A stretch of 64,000 nt of DNA from Bacteroidia bacterium (GCA_022072225.1 JAJVIC010000006.1:137785-201784); one strand, 5' to 3'; counted from the first letter of the stretch, positions 15,375 to 23,541 are shown. Notes: generated by a model from the letters alone, not told the origin. A program made the numbers and translations.

Positions 15375-15447
15375 GGAAGCGTAGCAAAGATGGTCTATGC
15401 AGCGGACTGAAAATCCGAGGATGGCGGTTCGATACCGTCCGCTTCCA
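15375..15447 (+). tRNA. tRNA-Phe (anticodon GAA)
   Basis: Acceptor GGAAGCG/CGCTTCC, D-stem GCA/TGC, anticodon stem GCGGA/TCCGA (outer G-A mismatch) with loop CTGAAAA (GAA), T-arm GGCGG-TTCGATA-CCGTC, discriminator A. It follows tRNA-Arg by 6 nt and precedes the rtcB ATG by 24 nt, so tRNA and rtcB are almost certainly on one transcript. Confidence 0.9.
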
Positions 15448-15471
15448 CAATTAATAACAAAGACAAAAAAG

Positions 15472-16929
15472 ATGACTAAAGAACAATTAACCAATAAAGA
15501 TTTTCTTGAGTTCAACATCAAGGAACTGGACTTACTTATTGCGTTTGGTCGCGTTTCAAACGGAATTTTGAAAAGCGGTAGAATGACTAAAGCAGAAGTG
15601 CTGGAACATTTGCGCAAACTGGTTGAAAATCCTATGCCGTATGCAACTGAGCAAAGAGGTGAGTTTAATAATCTCGCTAATCAGATTTTGGATTTACGTC
15701 ACAAAGGACAATTCATTAAACAAGTAACACAAGAAGCAACTCTGAAAGAAGGAGCTGTGCAATATCCAATTTTCGGGCGTGAACTGATTGATGACTTTGC
15801 TTTAAAGCAAATGGATACTGCTATGCGTTTGCCGATTACAGTTGCGGGAGCATTAATGCCTGATGCGCATGTGGGCTATGGATTGCCAATAGGCGGAGTG
15901 TTAGCTACCGACATCAATACCATCATTCCTTACGCTGTAGGTGTTGATATTGCTTGCCGTATGTGCCTATCCGTTTTTGATTTGCCAAAAACTATTTTGG
16001 TAAATGAAGATAAAAAACTGAAAGGCTTGTTAAATGAACACACATTTTTCGGAGTAGCCAGAGAAACAGAAACCAAACACGACTCATCATTGTTTGACCG
16101 CAAGGATTGGGAAGAAACGCACACGTTGAGAAAACTAAAAAACCTTGCATACCGTCAACTTGGAACTTCGGGTTCAGGGAATCACTTTGCTGAATTTGGT
16201 GTGCTGGAAGTGAAGGAATATGATGATGTGCTAAAAATTCCAGCAGGAGAATACGTGGCATTATTGACCCATAGCGGCTCGCGTGGTTTCGGAAGTCAGA
16301 TTGCAAACAAATACAGCCAGATTGCAATGCAGAAGACGAGATTGCCTGAAGGAGCAAAGCATCTTGCATGGTTAGACATGAACACTGAAGAAGGTCAGGA
16401 ATACTGGATTTCAATGAACCTTGCAGGAGATTATGCTTCGGCAAACCATCACGAAATTCACAACAAAATTGCGAAGGCATTAAACCTGCATCCAATTTCT
16501 ATTGTGGAGAACCACCACAACTTTGCATGGAAAGAAAAGTTGATTGATGGTCGTGAAGTTATGGTTCACCGCAAGGGCGCGACACCTGCGGGTGAAAATA
16601 TTCTTGGAATTATTCCTGGAAGTATGACCGCGCCTGGTTTTGTAGTAAAAGGTAAAGCAGACACTACTTCTCTTTCATCTGCTTCGCATGGAGCAGGAAG
16701 AACGCTTTCGCGCAGGAAAGCAATTCGTGAGTTAGACCGTAAAGCAGTGAAACAACACATGAAGGAAAGTGGTGTGCAGGTAATGGGTGCAGGACTGGAT
16801 GAAGCTCCAATGGTTTATAAAAACATTCATGAAGTAATGAGTGCGCAACAAGATTTAGTTGTAACGCTTGCTGCTTTTTACCCAAAACTTGTTCGTATGG
16901 CAGATGCGGATGAACCACCGGAAGACTAA
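15472..16929 (+). CDS. rtcB: RNA-splicing / repair ligase RtcB
   Basis: RtcB joins RNA 2',3'-cyclic phosphate (or 3'-phosphate) ends to 5'-OH ends with GTP and Mn, the ends left by many tRNA-cleaving toxins. The 485-residue protein has MPDAHVGYGLPIGGV, the metal-binding VGVDIACRM (Asp and Cys; the usual form is VGVDIGCGM), GTSGSGNHFAEFG, LTHSGSRGFG, the guanylylation-site His in SSASHGAGRTLSRRKA, and DEAPMVYKNIHEVM near the C-terminus. I start at the ATG at 15472; a longer frame from 15397 would read through tRNA-Phe. The direct linkage to tRNA-Arg and tRNA-Phe supports a tRNA repair role. Confidence 0.95.
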   Translation: MTKEQLTNKDFLEFNIKELDLLIAFGRVSNGILKSGRMTKAEVLEHLRKLVENPMPYATEQRGEFNNLANQILDLRHKGQFIKQVTQEATLKEGAVQYPIFGRELIDDFALKQMDTAMRLPITVAGALMPDAHVGYGLPIGGVLATDINTIIPYAVGVDIACRMCLSVFDLPKTILVNEDKKLKGLLNEHTFFGVARETETKHDSSLFDRKDWEETHTLRKLKNLAYRQLGTSGSGNHFAEFGVLEVKEYDDVLKIPAGEYVALLTHSGSRGFGSQIANKYSQIAMQKTRLPEGAKHLAWLDMNTEEGQEYWISMNLAGDYASANHHEIHNKIAKALNLHPISIVENHHNFAWKEKLIDGREVMVHRKGATPAGENILGIIPGSMTAPGFVVKGKADTTSLSSASHGAGRTLSRRKAIRELDRKAVKQHMKESGVQVMGAGLDEAPMVYKNIHEVMSAQQDLVVTLAAFYPKLVRMADADEPPED

Positions 16930-16957
16930 TATTTTTGAATGAAATTATTTTAAAACT

Positions 16958-17296
16958 ATGAAAGCATATATTATCATTTCCTATGTTGATACAGGATTGT
17001 CTAAACACATTGAAGGCATGTTCCTGAACAAAGCAACAGCAGTAAAATCATTAAAAAATCTTGTTGCTGAAACGGATAAAGACTTAGAAGCAAGACATCT
17101 TATTTCCCATAAGGGAAGATTTAAAAAAGTACGCAAAGCCAAGAAAAGCAATTTTGTTATTAGCTATGCTAATAATTATAACACAGTGAAATTGATTCCG
17201 TTTGAACTGAATAAGTGTTACGATAAAATAATTGATTCATGCAAACCGGATGATTTTGATTCGCTCTTTTATGACAAAAAATCCAGCAAGGATTAG
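16958..17296 (+). CDS. Small protein of unknown function downstream of rtcB
   Basis: A 112-residue protein starting MKAYIIISYVDTG. I do not recognise a family. The N-terminal half alternates hydrophobic strands and helices; residues 48-63 are strongly basic (HKGRFKKVRKAKKS), which would suit nucleic-acid contact; no signal peptide or membrane segment. It follows rtcB by 28 nt and is closed by a hairpin, so it is probably the last gene of the tRNA-Arg-Phe-rtcB unit. Confidence 0.65.
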   Translation: MKAYIIISYVDTGLSKHIEGMFLNKATAVKSLKNLVAETDKDLEARHLISHKGRFKKVRKAKKSNFVISYANNYNTVKLIPFELNKCYDKIIDSCKPDDFDSLFYDKKSSKD

Positions 17297-17306
17297 TTTC
17301 ACCTTT

Positions 17307-17329
17307 CAAAGTGGACATCTTCCACTTTG
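17307..17329. terminator. Bidirectional terminator between the rtcB unit and the DUF1016 gene
   Basis: Stem CAAAGTGGA / TCCACTTTG with a 5-base loop, between convergent genes. It shares the AAAGTGGA core with the terminator at 14939-14963. Confidence 0.6.
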
Positions 17330-17347
17330 ATACATTTCAGGCATTAT

Positions 17348-18370
17348 TCACAACAACTTTTTCCTTTCAATTCTTTCTTTTGCTTCAGCTAAAAGGAGAT
17401 GAATTTTTTGCTCTAACTGTTTTCGTGGTGGTAGTTCTGTCCAATATTCAGCTACCATTATTCCGTCTTTGTGCATTTCCAACAATTCTATTTGCTCCCG
17501 GCTGCTTTCGGCACAAAGAATTAAACCAACCGGCTGCTCTTCGCCTTCCTGTTTTTCATATCTGTCCAGCCATCTTAAATACAATTCCATTTGCCCTTTA
17601 TGTTTTGCCTGAAACTTTCCCAACTTCAATTCAACAGCAACCAATCGTTTTAATTTGCGGTGATAAAAAAGCAGGTCTAAACGATGGTCTTCACCATCTA
17701 TTATCATTCTCTTTTGCCGTTCTACAAATGAAAACCCTTTCCCTAATTCTAAAATAAATGATTCCAACTCCCGTAAAATTGCTTCTTCCAAATCTTTCTC
17801 CAGGTATGTGTTTTGCAGTCCTAAAAAATCTAAGAAGTAAGGGTCTTTAAAAGTGTTGTAAGCAACAGGATTATCCGCTCTGCTTTGCAGATTGGCAATA
17901 GTGGTTCGTTCAAATGTTTTGGCTTCAATTTGTTTTCGCAAATCTCTTACCCCTAACATTTCTGCACTTGCTTTTTTTGCATAGAATAATTTTTCTTCTG
18001 TTTTTTTGAGCGGAATAAGTATCAGAAAATGCGACCAGCTTAAATGTCGTGACAGTGTAACGACAATCTCTTTATTGGTGAATTGCTCTGCAAATTGAAG
18101 CATCCTTCGCAAATTCTTTTCTTCAAAATTCCTTCCGTATTTCTCTGTTAATTGTCGTGACAGTGACGCGACAATCTGTTTACCATAATCTGCCCGCTTG
18201 TTTTTAAGTATTGTTTGATTGATGCGTTTCCCGATATACCAAAAAAGCATAGTGAGTGTGCTGTTGGCTTGTGCCACCAACTGTTGCTGGCTTTGCTCAA
18301 TCAGTTGCGAAAGCTCGTTTAATAAAAGCTGTTCATCATTCAGGGATATACTTTTTGTTGGTTTTGGCAT
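17348..18370 (-). CDS. DUF1016 / YhcG-type PD-(D/E)xK nuclease family protein
   Basis: A 340-residue protein of the DUF1016 family. The N-terminal domain (about 1-150) has the conserved STLTMLFWYIGKRINQ and YGKQIVASLSRQL; the C-terminal domain has the restriction-enzyme-like core GEDHRLDLLFYHRKLKRLVAVELKLGKF, where Asp and E-x-K are the predicted catalytic residues. The family is found mostly on mobile and defence islands, and its molecular substrate is not established. It converges with the rtcB unit and seems to be an independent cargo gene. Confidence 0.9.
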   Translation of the reverse strand: MPKPTKSISLNDEQLLLNELSQLIEQSQQQLVAQANSTLTMLFWYIGKRINQTILKNKRADYGKQIVASLSRQLTEKYGRNFEEKNLRRMLQFAEQFTNKEIVVTLSRHLSWSHFLILIPLKKTEEKLFYAKKASAEMLGVRDLRKQIEAKTFERTTIANLQSRADNPVAYNTFKDPYFLDFLGLQNTYLEKDLEEAILRELESFILELGKGFSFVERQKRMIIDGEDHRLDLLFYHRKLKRLVAVELKLGKFQAKHKGQMELYLRWLDRYEKQEGEEQPVGLILCAESSREQIELLEMHKDGIMVAEYWTELPPRKQLEQKIHLLLAEAKERIERKKLL

Positions 18371-18541
18371 TTACTCTATTTTTTTATTTCAATCACTTAC
18401 CAAAAGTAGTTTTTTTGATTTTACACAGTTTGTGATATTTCAGGCAATCATAAAAAAATTACATTTGCTCATATATGTTACACAAGAGGGTCTATACAAA
18501 AGCAGAAGAGCTTTCCTTAAGTCCAAATAACAAGGATTCAT

Positions 18542-19639
18542 TTAATCTGTAAAATCCCAATAATCTCTTTTTGTCAGGAATTCAAGTTTATTTCTATCTA
18601 CTTCTTTTAATAAATCATCTTCCGATTCAATAGTTGGGTCATACCAATCAGCTTTTGCTCTCGCCCAGCTTATCCAAGAAGTTAATTCCTCGGAAAGAAC
18701 ATTATTTAATACTGCTTTTCTTTCAACATCGTCTATGTATTCACGTAATGATTTGGATTTAAACCATCTTTTAGATGTGGTCAGTAATAATTGAAAATCA
18801 TCTAATTCCTTTTCTTTTCTTAGCCGAACCTGCTTTCTTGCATTCCTTTGTTTCTTTTCTTCGACTCTGATTTTTTCACGTTCTATTTTTTCCTGTCGTT
18901 CTTTTTCAGCGTTATATTCAATAGTTGCAATAATTTTTGCCAGTTGCTTTTCAATTGGAATATTGCCGTCTATCCACTCCTTTGCGCAATAAGAAGGTCC
19001 AATTTTCAAAACTAACTTGCCAGTTAAAGTATATTTTGCTGTCTCCCAACTGTAATTTCCCTGAATTAATTCCCTGTTTCTCTTTTCTCTTAATGCAAAT
19101 TCAAATTCTTCTCCAAAAACAATTATTCGTTTGTTTGTTGCTTTATGACCTCTCGCTTTTATTAGTTTAATAAATGTATCCAGAAAGCGTAACGAACGAG
19201 ATAATTGCGAGGAAGAAACATCTATTGATAATCGATTCTCCCATGTATTTACAAATCCGCTATAATTCTTTTGAGAAAAAAACTTTTTGGTTTCTAATAT
19301 TAATTTTTCATTTGTATTAAGCGTTTCTGGAACGGTTAAATCCAAGCCTGAGGTTTCAATTTCTTTTTGTATTTTGTTTATTTGAACCTGCGGAGAATTA
19401 CTTTCTTCTGCTTCAAGATTAATAATAGTCTCTCTATTTCCTGTTAATTTGATAATCTCTAACGGTTTATTGAATTTTACCTTCATCCAATATCCAGGTG
19501 GTGGAATAGGTATATCAAATTTCTTGCAAATACTTCTGAGAATTGAATCCGAAATATTATTTTTTTTAGCAATAGTGAGAATTGGTTCAGACCAAACCAA
19601 ATCATAGAGTTCTTTTCTTGAGAGTGTTATTTTTTCCAT
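18542..19639 (-). CDS. Unknown protein with N-terminal HTH-like module and charged coil
   Basis: A 365-residue protein. The start is the ATG at 19639 (MEKITLSRKELYDLVWSEP); an earlier ATG at 19675 adds nothing conserved. Residues 5-55 (LYDLVWSEPILTIAKKNNISDSILRSICKKFDIPIPPPGYW) look like a helix-turn-helix found at the N-terminus of uncharacterised proteins in many bacteria. Residues 245-300 are a highly charged Lys/Glu/Arg coiled coil. No catalytic motif is evident. It lies at the right end of the island. Confidence 0.75.
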   Translation of the reverse strand: MEKITLSRKELYDLVWSEPILTIAKKNNISDSILRSICKKFDIPIPPPGYWMKVKFNKPLEIIKLTGNRETIINLEAEESNSPQVQINKIQKEIETSGLDLTVPETLNTNEKLILETKKFFSQKNYSGFVNTWENRLSIDVSSSQLSRSLRFLDTFIKLIKARGHKATNKRIIVFGEEFEFALREKRNRELIQGNYSWETAKYTLTGKLVLKIGPSYCAKEWIDGNIPIEKQLAKIIATIEYNAEKERQEKIEREKIRVEEKKQRNARKQVRLRKEKELDDFQLLLTTSKRWFKSKSLREYIDDVERKAVLNNVLSEELTSWISWARAKADWYDPTIESEDDLLKEVDRNKLEFLTKRDYWDFTD

Positions 19640-19745
19640 CAGATTATATTTTATCTGAGTAAAAGTAAATAACAATAATATTTAGGATGCTAATTGCCCC
19701 TGAAAACTATTCTTTTATAGAGTTCAGTAGGCTTGCCAAAATCAC

Positions 19746-19775
19746 AATATCTCGTAATAGTGAGTTCGAGATATT
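19746..19775. repeat. Perfect 9-bp inverted repeat
   Basis: AATATCTCG (19746-19754) and CGAGATATT (19767-19775) with a 12-base loop, directly before the att-like sequence at 19779. Confidence 0.5.
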
Positions 19776-19778
19776 TTC

Positions 19779-19790
19779 GGGCGAGACTAC
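19779..19790. other. Possible right-hand attachment remnant (GGGCGAGACTAC)
   Basis: This 12-mer matches the tRNA-Arg(CCT) 3' end GGGCGGGACTAC (12194-12205) at 11 of 12 positions, in the same orientation. It could be the decayed distal repeat of an island of about 7.6 kb. With so short a match, chance cannot be excluded. Confidence 0.35.
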
Positions 19791-19795
19791 ATGGC

Positions 19796-19819
19796 AGTCC
19801 TTTGCAACAGCAAAGGACT
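19796..19819. terminator. Terminator after the lipoprotein gene
   Basis: A perfect 10-bp stem, AGTCCTTTGC / GCAAAGGACT, with an AACA loop. It lies two bases beyond the stop codon of the minus-strand lipoprotein gene. Confidence 0.65.
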
Positions 19820-19820
19820 T

Positions 19821-20438
19821 TTAGTTTGTAAAAACTCCATCCACACTAAACTTTGTGTCAAATGTCCACCGCACGTGCATTTCGCTGTCTAAGCCATATG
19901 ATTTCCCCGGGACATAATTGAGTGTTTGTTCTGAGGTGTACAGAAAATTTTTTGCATTGCGTTTGATGCAGATTTCGGTAGGTTGCCAGAGCGAGTCGGT
20001 GATGATTTTTATTTCTTTTACCGGAATTTTTGCATCCGCAGTTTGGTAAATGATTGTATTCTTTCCGTTTTCCAGCAATGTATCGGCTGAAAAACTTTCT
20101 TTCCATGCAGGTTTATTGATACCGTTTTCAGTAAAAATCTTTAGTTCTTTTTTCCAATCAATGCTGTCAGAAAAAGTTTGGGTTTCGGTTGAACCGTCTT
20201 TGATGATTGTTTTGGTGACTTCGGGTTTTGCTTTATTCAGCGCAATTGCTTCGTTGTGGAAATAGGCAACAAGGTCAAAGAATTTTCCGGGCTCTGATTT
20301 TTTCTCTTCTTGTTTTTTTGAGCAGGAAGAAATGAAAAATAAACCACAAAGGACACAAAGTGTTTTCACAAAGGACACAAAGTTTGTACTCTGTGTTCTT
20401 TGTGGTTTCTTAGTGTTCTTTGTGGTAAAATAAATCAT
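19821..20438 (-). CDS. Small lipoprotein of unknown function
   Basis: A 205-residue protein. The ATG overlaps the stop of the aldehyde dehydrogenase gene (ATGA), which supports this start. The hydrophobic segment and lipobox read [13 protein letters not shown], predicting a lipoprotein with lipidated Cys39. The first 34 or so codons, including most of the signal peptide, consist of the CACAAAGGACACAAAG intergenic repeat. The mature part has a [12 protein letters not shown] motif and a C-terminal beta-rich region ending in a [14 protein letters not shown] stretch. I do not recognise the family. Confidence 0.75.
   Translation of the reverse strand: MIYFTTKNTKKPQRTQSTNFVSFVKTLCVLCGLFFISSCSKKQEEKKSEPGKFFDLVAYFHNEAIALNKAKPEVTKTIIKDGSTETQTFSDSIDWKKELKIFTENGINKPAWKESFSADTLLENGKNTIIYQTADAKIPVKEIKIITDSLWQPTEICIKRNAKNFLYTSEQTLNYVPGKSYGLDSEMHVRWTFDTKFSVDGVFTN
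20339..20425. repeat. CCACAAAGGACACAAAG repeat forming a lipoprotein N-terminus
   Basis: Direct and inverted copies of ACAAAGGACACAAAG and CTTTGTGGTTTCTTAGTG occur here. A related, more GC-rich version lies at 49833-49916. It is a common intergenic repeat type, but here it is coding. Confidence 0.65.
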
Positions 20439-21988
20439 AAATCAAATCTAATACCCTGTGCGAGCGGAAGCGTATCGCCATAATTAATGGTATTGGTTTG
20501 CCTGCGCATGTAAACTTTCCAGGCATCACTGCCGCTCTCGCGACCGCCACCGGTTTCTTTTTCTCCGCCAAATGCGCCACCTATTTCTGCGCCCGATGTG
20601 CCGATGTTTACGTTGGCAATGCCGCAATCGCTACCCGCATGTGAAAGAAACGTCTCCATCTCGCGCATGTTGGTGGTGAAAATGGATGACGATAGCCCTT
20701 GCGGAACTCCATTTTGCATTTCAATCGCCTCTTCAATGGTTTTATATTTCATTACATACAAAATAGGAGCGAAGGTTTCTTCCTGAACAATGTGATATTC
20801 ATTTTTTGCTTCAATGATGCAGGGTTTTACATAGCAGCCGCTTTCATAGCCTGCACCTGAGAGAACTCCGCCTTCTACAACAACTTTCCCGCCTTCTTGT
20901 TTTGCGCGCTCAATTGCGTTGAGGTAATCTTCCGTTGCTTTTTTGTCAATCAGCGGACCAACATGATTTTTCTCGTCCAGCGGATTTCCGATGCTGAGTT
21001 GAGCGTAAGCATTTTTCAAAACCGAAATGGTTTTATCATAAACGCTTTCATGAACAATCAACCTGCGGGTTGACGTGCAGCGTTGTCCGGCAGTACCCAC
21101 GGCACCAAACACGGCACCTACCAACACCATCTTTATGTCAGCATGTTCCGAAACAATGATTGCATTATTGCCGCCCAACTCTAAAATAGTTCTTCCGAAA
21201 CGTTCGGCAACCATAGAAGATACGCGTCTTCCAATTCGCGTAGAACCTGTGAACGAAACCAGCGGAACACGTTTATCTTTATTCATTAAGTCGCCTGAAG
21301 CATTGCCGATAACAACACAACTTACACCTTCGGGCACATTATTTTTTTTTAGTACGGGAGCAATAATATTCTGGCAGGCAATAGCGCACAACGGAGTTTT
21401 TGAGGATGGCTTCCACACGCACACATCACCGCAAACCCATGCAAGTGCTGCGTTCCAACTCCACACGGCAACAGGAAAATTAAATGCAGAAATAATTCCT
21501 ACCACACCCAGCGGATGGTATTGCTCATACATGCGGTGCAGCGGACGCTCGCTGTGCATGGTCAATCCATGCAGCTGGCGCGAAAGCCCGACAGCAAAAT
21601 CGCAGATGTCAATCATTTCCTGCACTTCGCCCATGCCTTCCTGATAGCTTTTTCCCATTTCGTAGGAAACCAACATTCCTAATTCCTTCTTGTATTTGCG
21701 AAGCTCTTCACCAATCTGGCGCACTACTTCTCCGCGCTTGGGCGCAGGTACCATTCGCCATTCTTTAAATGCGGCCTCTGCAGTTTTTATTACCGTTTCA
21801 TAATCTTCTGGTGTGGCAGCATTTACGCTGGCAATTAATTCACCGGTAACAGGCGAAAACGAATCAATTTTATTGCCTTGCGTTTTATAATTCTTGCTGT
21901 CGGTTGAAGCGCCTGCATTGTCTTTTCCGATTTTGAAAAGCTCAAGAACTTCTGTTATGCCGGGTTTGGCGGTTAGGGTTGCGGACAT
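20435..21988 (-). CDS. Aldehyde dehydrogenase, ALDH7 type (probable aminoadipate-semialdehyde dehydrogenase)
   Basis: A 517-residue NAD-dependent aldehyde dehydrogenase. The family motifs are [28 protein letters not shown], the catalytic Glu in [11 protein letters not shown] and the catalytic Cys in [13 protein letters not shown], which is the ALDH7 (antiquitin, AmaB) form. That subfamily oxidises alpha-aminoadipate semialdehyde in lysine breakdown. I start at the ATG at 21988 ([10 protein letters not shown]) because the additional 24 codons of the longer frame look non-conserved. It is coupled to the downstream lipoprotein. Confidence 0.9.
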   Translation of the reverse strand: MSATLTAKPGITEVLELFKIGKDNAGASTDSKNYKTQGNKIDSFSPVTGELIASVNAATPEDYETVIKTAEAAFKEWRMVPAPKRGEVVRQIGEELRKYKKELGMLVSYEMGKSYQEGMGEVQEMIDICDFAVGLSRQLHGLTMHSERPLHRMYEQYHPLGVVGIISAFNFPVAVWSWNAALAWVCGDVCVWKPSSKTPLCAIACQNIIAPVLKKNNVPEGVSCVVIGNASGDLMNKDKRVPLVSFTGSTRIGRRVSSMVAERFGRTILELGGNNAIIVSEHADIKMVLVGAVFGAVGTAGQRCTSTRRLIVHESVYDKTISVLKNAYAQLSIGNPLDEKNHVGPLIDKKATEDYLNAIERAKQEGGKVVVEGGVLSGAGYESGCYVKPCIIEAKNEYHIVQEETFAPILYVMKYKTIEEAIEMQNGVPQGLSSSIFTTNMREMETFLSHAGSDCGIANVNIGTSGAEIGGAFGGEKETGGGRESGSDAWKVYMRRQTNTINYGDTLPLAQGIRFDL

Positions 21989-22082
21989 GGGGTGATGATT
22001 AAATGAGGTGGCGAAATTACTAATTCCCTCAGAAGTTAATGGAATGCGGATAGCAAGCATTTAGCAGATAAGCCTTCCTGCC

Positions 22083-22311
22083 TTTCCGTAAAGCTTTCCA
22101 TTGTTTCAATGTACCGTATCGTTCTTTCATCATTCTGTATCAGTCTTTCTTCAGTCTGTTACATGCTTTTAACATTCTTTAACACTATTTCGTTGTTCTT
22201 TAACACTCCTTCATTAGTCTGTTCCCTACTTTCGATGTTCCGTTCCGCTCTTTCGTCCTTCTTTTCCGCCAGCGGAAATGCTTTTGGAAATAGCGGAAAG
22301 CCTTACGGAAA
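22083..22311. repeat. Imperfect inverted-repeat element of about 230 bp between genes
   Basis: TTTCCGTAAAGCTTTCC (22083-22099) matches GGAAAGCCTTACGGAAA (22295-22311) inverted at 16 of 17 positions, with weaker pairing further in. Between them are degenerate, pyrimidine-rich repeats around GTTCTTTAACACT and AGTCTGTT, and a TTTCCGC-CA-GCGGAAA hairpin. The 341-bp gap from 21989 to 22329 holds no gene. It could be a MITE-like element or a structured RNA. Confidence 0.5.
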
Positions 22312-22329
22312 AACAATTAATCAATAAAA

Positions 22330-22578
22330 ATGAAAAAGATAACAGCCGAAGAAGCCGCAGCCATTGCAAAGAAACCGGTAGGACGCATAACCGAAGCGCG
22401 TGCCCTTATGTTGAATATGAAGCCGGGCGAATTTATTTTCATAAGCCATGCAGAATGGAAATGGAAAAGCAAACCTCCCAGTGCTATTTGCAGGGAATTA
22501 GAAAAACACAGTACATTAAAATTCAAATGTGATAAAGCACTTGACGGTAGCGGCTGGGTGGTGGAAAGACAGGAATAA
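22330..22578 (+). CDS. Small protein of unknown function, 82 aa
   Basis: Starts MKKITAEEAAAIAKKPVGRITEARALMLNMKPGEFIFISHAEWKW and ends GWVVERQE. I do not recognise it. The N-terminal pattern (AEEAAAIAKK followed by RITEARALMLNMKPGE) is like small DNA-associated or phage proteins, but there is no firm match. It follows the inverted-repeat element directly. Confidence 0.6.
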   Translation: MKKITAEEAAAIAKKPVGRITEARALMLNMKPGEFIFISHAEWKWKSKPPSAICRELEKHSTLKFKCDKALDGSGWVVERQE

Positions 22579-22579
22579 T

Positions 22580-23077
22580 TTATTCCTTGTTGCTTTCCTC
22601 AATAATCACTTCCACTTCTTTGTGCATCTGGCAGCCTTCTTTGCCAGCGCTTTCTTTACAACATGCCATTTTGCAATTTCCTTCATCCTTGCATTTACCG
22701 TCTTCTCCTTTGGGGCAAGTGCATTCTTCATCTGAAACAATACACTTCCCATCTTCCGTCATTTTGCATTTGCGCCCGTCTTCTGTCATAGTACATTCAC
22801 CACCGCCATGACGAAACTTTTTCTTTATCATCATGTGATGGTCGCCATTGCCACCCATCATCATTTCGTTGCATTCTTTTTTGCATTTTCCTCCGCCACG
22901 TTCCATTTTATCAACTCCGCGAAAAAGCTGGCAGGCAAGTATTAAAACAGCAGTAAGCAGAACAAAATAAGCAAGCAATTTTGAAAAAATTCCCAAATTT
23001 TCGTTGCGCACTTTTGCAAGCAGATGTACTGATGCAATAATGGTTAATAGTGTTACGGAAAGTGATAAAAAATACAT
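22580..23077 (-). CDS. Membrane protein with Cys/Met/His-rich metal-binding-like tail
   Basis: A 165-residue protein. Two transmembrane helices (about 2-20 and 30-52) are followed by a soluble tail of about 110 residues containing roughly 14 Cys, many Met and His, in motifs such as GGGKCKKECNEMMMGG, HHMMIKKK, DEECTCPKGEDGKC and CKMACCKES. Such a composition suggests binding of soft metals such as Cu or Zn, or a disulfide-rich domain. No family is recognised, and the metal role is inference. Confidence 0.7.
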   Translation of the reverse strand: MYFLSLSVTLLTIIASVHLLAKVRNENLGIFSKLLAYFVLLTAVLILACQLFRGVDKMERGGGKCKKECNEMMMGGNGDHHMMIKKKFRHGGGECTMTEDGRKCKMTEDGKCIVSDEECTCPKGEDGKCKDEGNCKMACCKESAGKEGCQMHKEVEVIIEESNKE

Positions 23078-23121
23078 AGCGTTTTGATTTAAGGGTTAAT
23101 ACTGAACTACGAATTTAAGAA

Positions 23122-23520
23122 TTATTCTACAGGTGGGGGTTGTATCAGGTCTTTACGCACAAAGGCATAAGGAAATTCAACGTTAATAGTGTTCAAAAAT
23201 TTGCGTGCCTCCAGTTTGGTTCTGAAATCGCCTACGCGCACAATAAAATTAGGATTATTAAAATCCAGATAAGCCGGAACATCGGGGTATTTACTTACAA
23301 AAGCCGAGCGTTTTTCGTTGGCGCGTTCGCGCGCCCCGTTTCCCGAATCAGAAAAAATCTGAACGCGGAAACCGGGAAACCCCTTACCTTCTTCGTTAAT
23401 ACGAATGTGTTTTGCAACCAGCGAATCAATAGCCGGATCGGCAACAACGGTTACCTGAGCAAACGAAAAATTTGCTGCGGTGAAGAAAAAAAGAAAGAGA
23501 ATAATGCGTTTACAATTCAT
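23122..23520 (-). CDS. Secreted SPOR-domain-like protein
   Basis: A 132-residue protein with a signal peptide (MNCKRIILFLFFFTAANFSFAQ). The rest resembles a SPOR domain: FPGFRVQIFSDSGNGARERANEKRSAFVSKYPDVPAYLDFNNPNFIVRVGDFRTKLEARKFL. SPOR domains bind denuded glycan strands of peptidoglycan; this one is presumably periplasmic. The promoter box TACCTTTG lies at 23541 to 23534. Confidence 0.85.
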   Translation of the reverse strand: MNCKRIILFLFFFTAANFSFAQVTVVADPAIDSLVAKHIRINEEGKGFPGFRVQIFSDSGNGARERANEKRSAFVSKYPDVPAYLDFNNPNFIVRVGDFRTKLEARKFLNTINVEFPYAFVRKDLIQPPPVE

Positions 23521-23533
23521 AATAAATCTGTTG

Positions 23534-23541
23534 CAAAGGTA
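23534..23541 (-). promoter_or_regulatory. Promoter -7 box of the SPOR gene (TACCTTTG)
   Basis: Exact TAnnTTTG match, 13 bases before the ATG. Confidence 0.55.

Noticed and set aside
15397-15471. Upstream start for rtcB
   Set aside because: The extension would be translated from the tRNA-Phe gene; the ATG at 15472 gives the family N-terminus.
19720-19791. A further tRNA gene
   Set aside because: AGTTCA, GAGTTCGA and GGGCGAGACTA resemble tRNA parts, but no 5' acceptor strand or anticodon stem can be formed.
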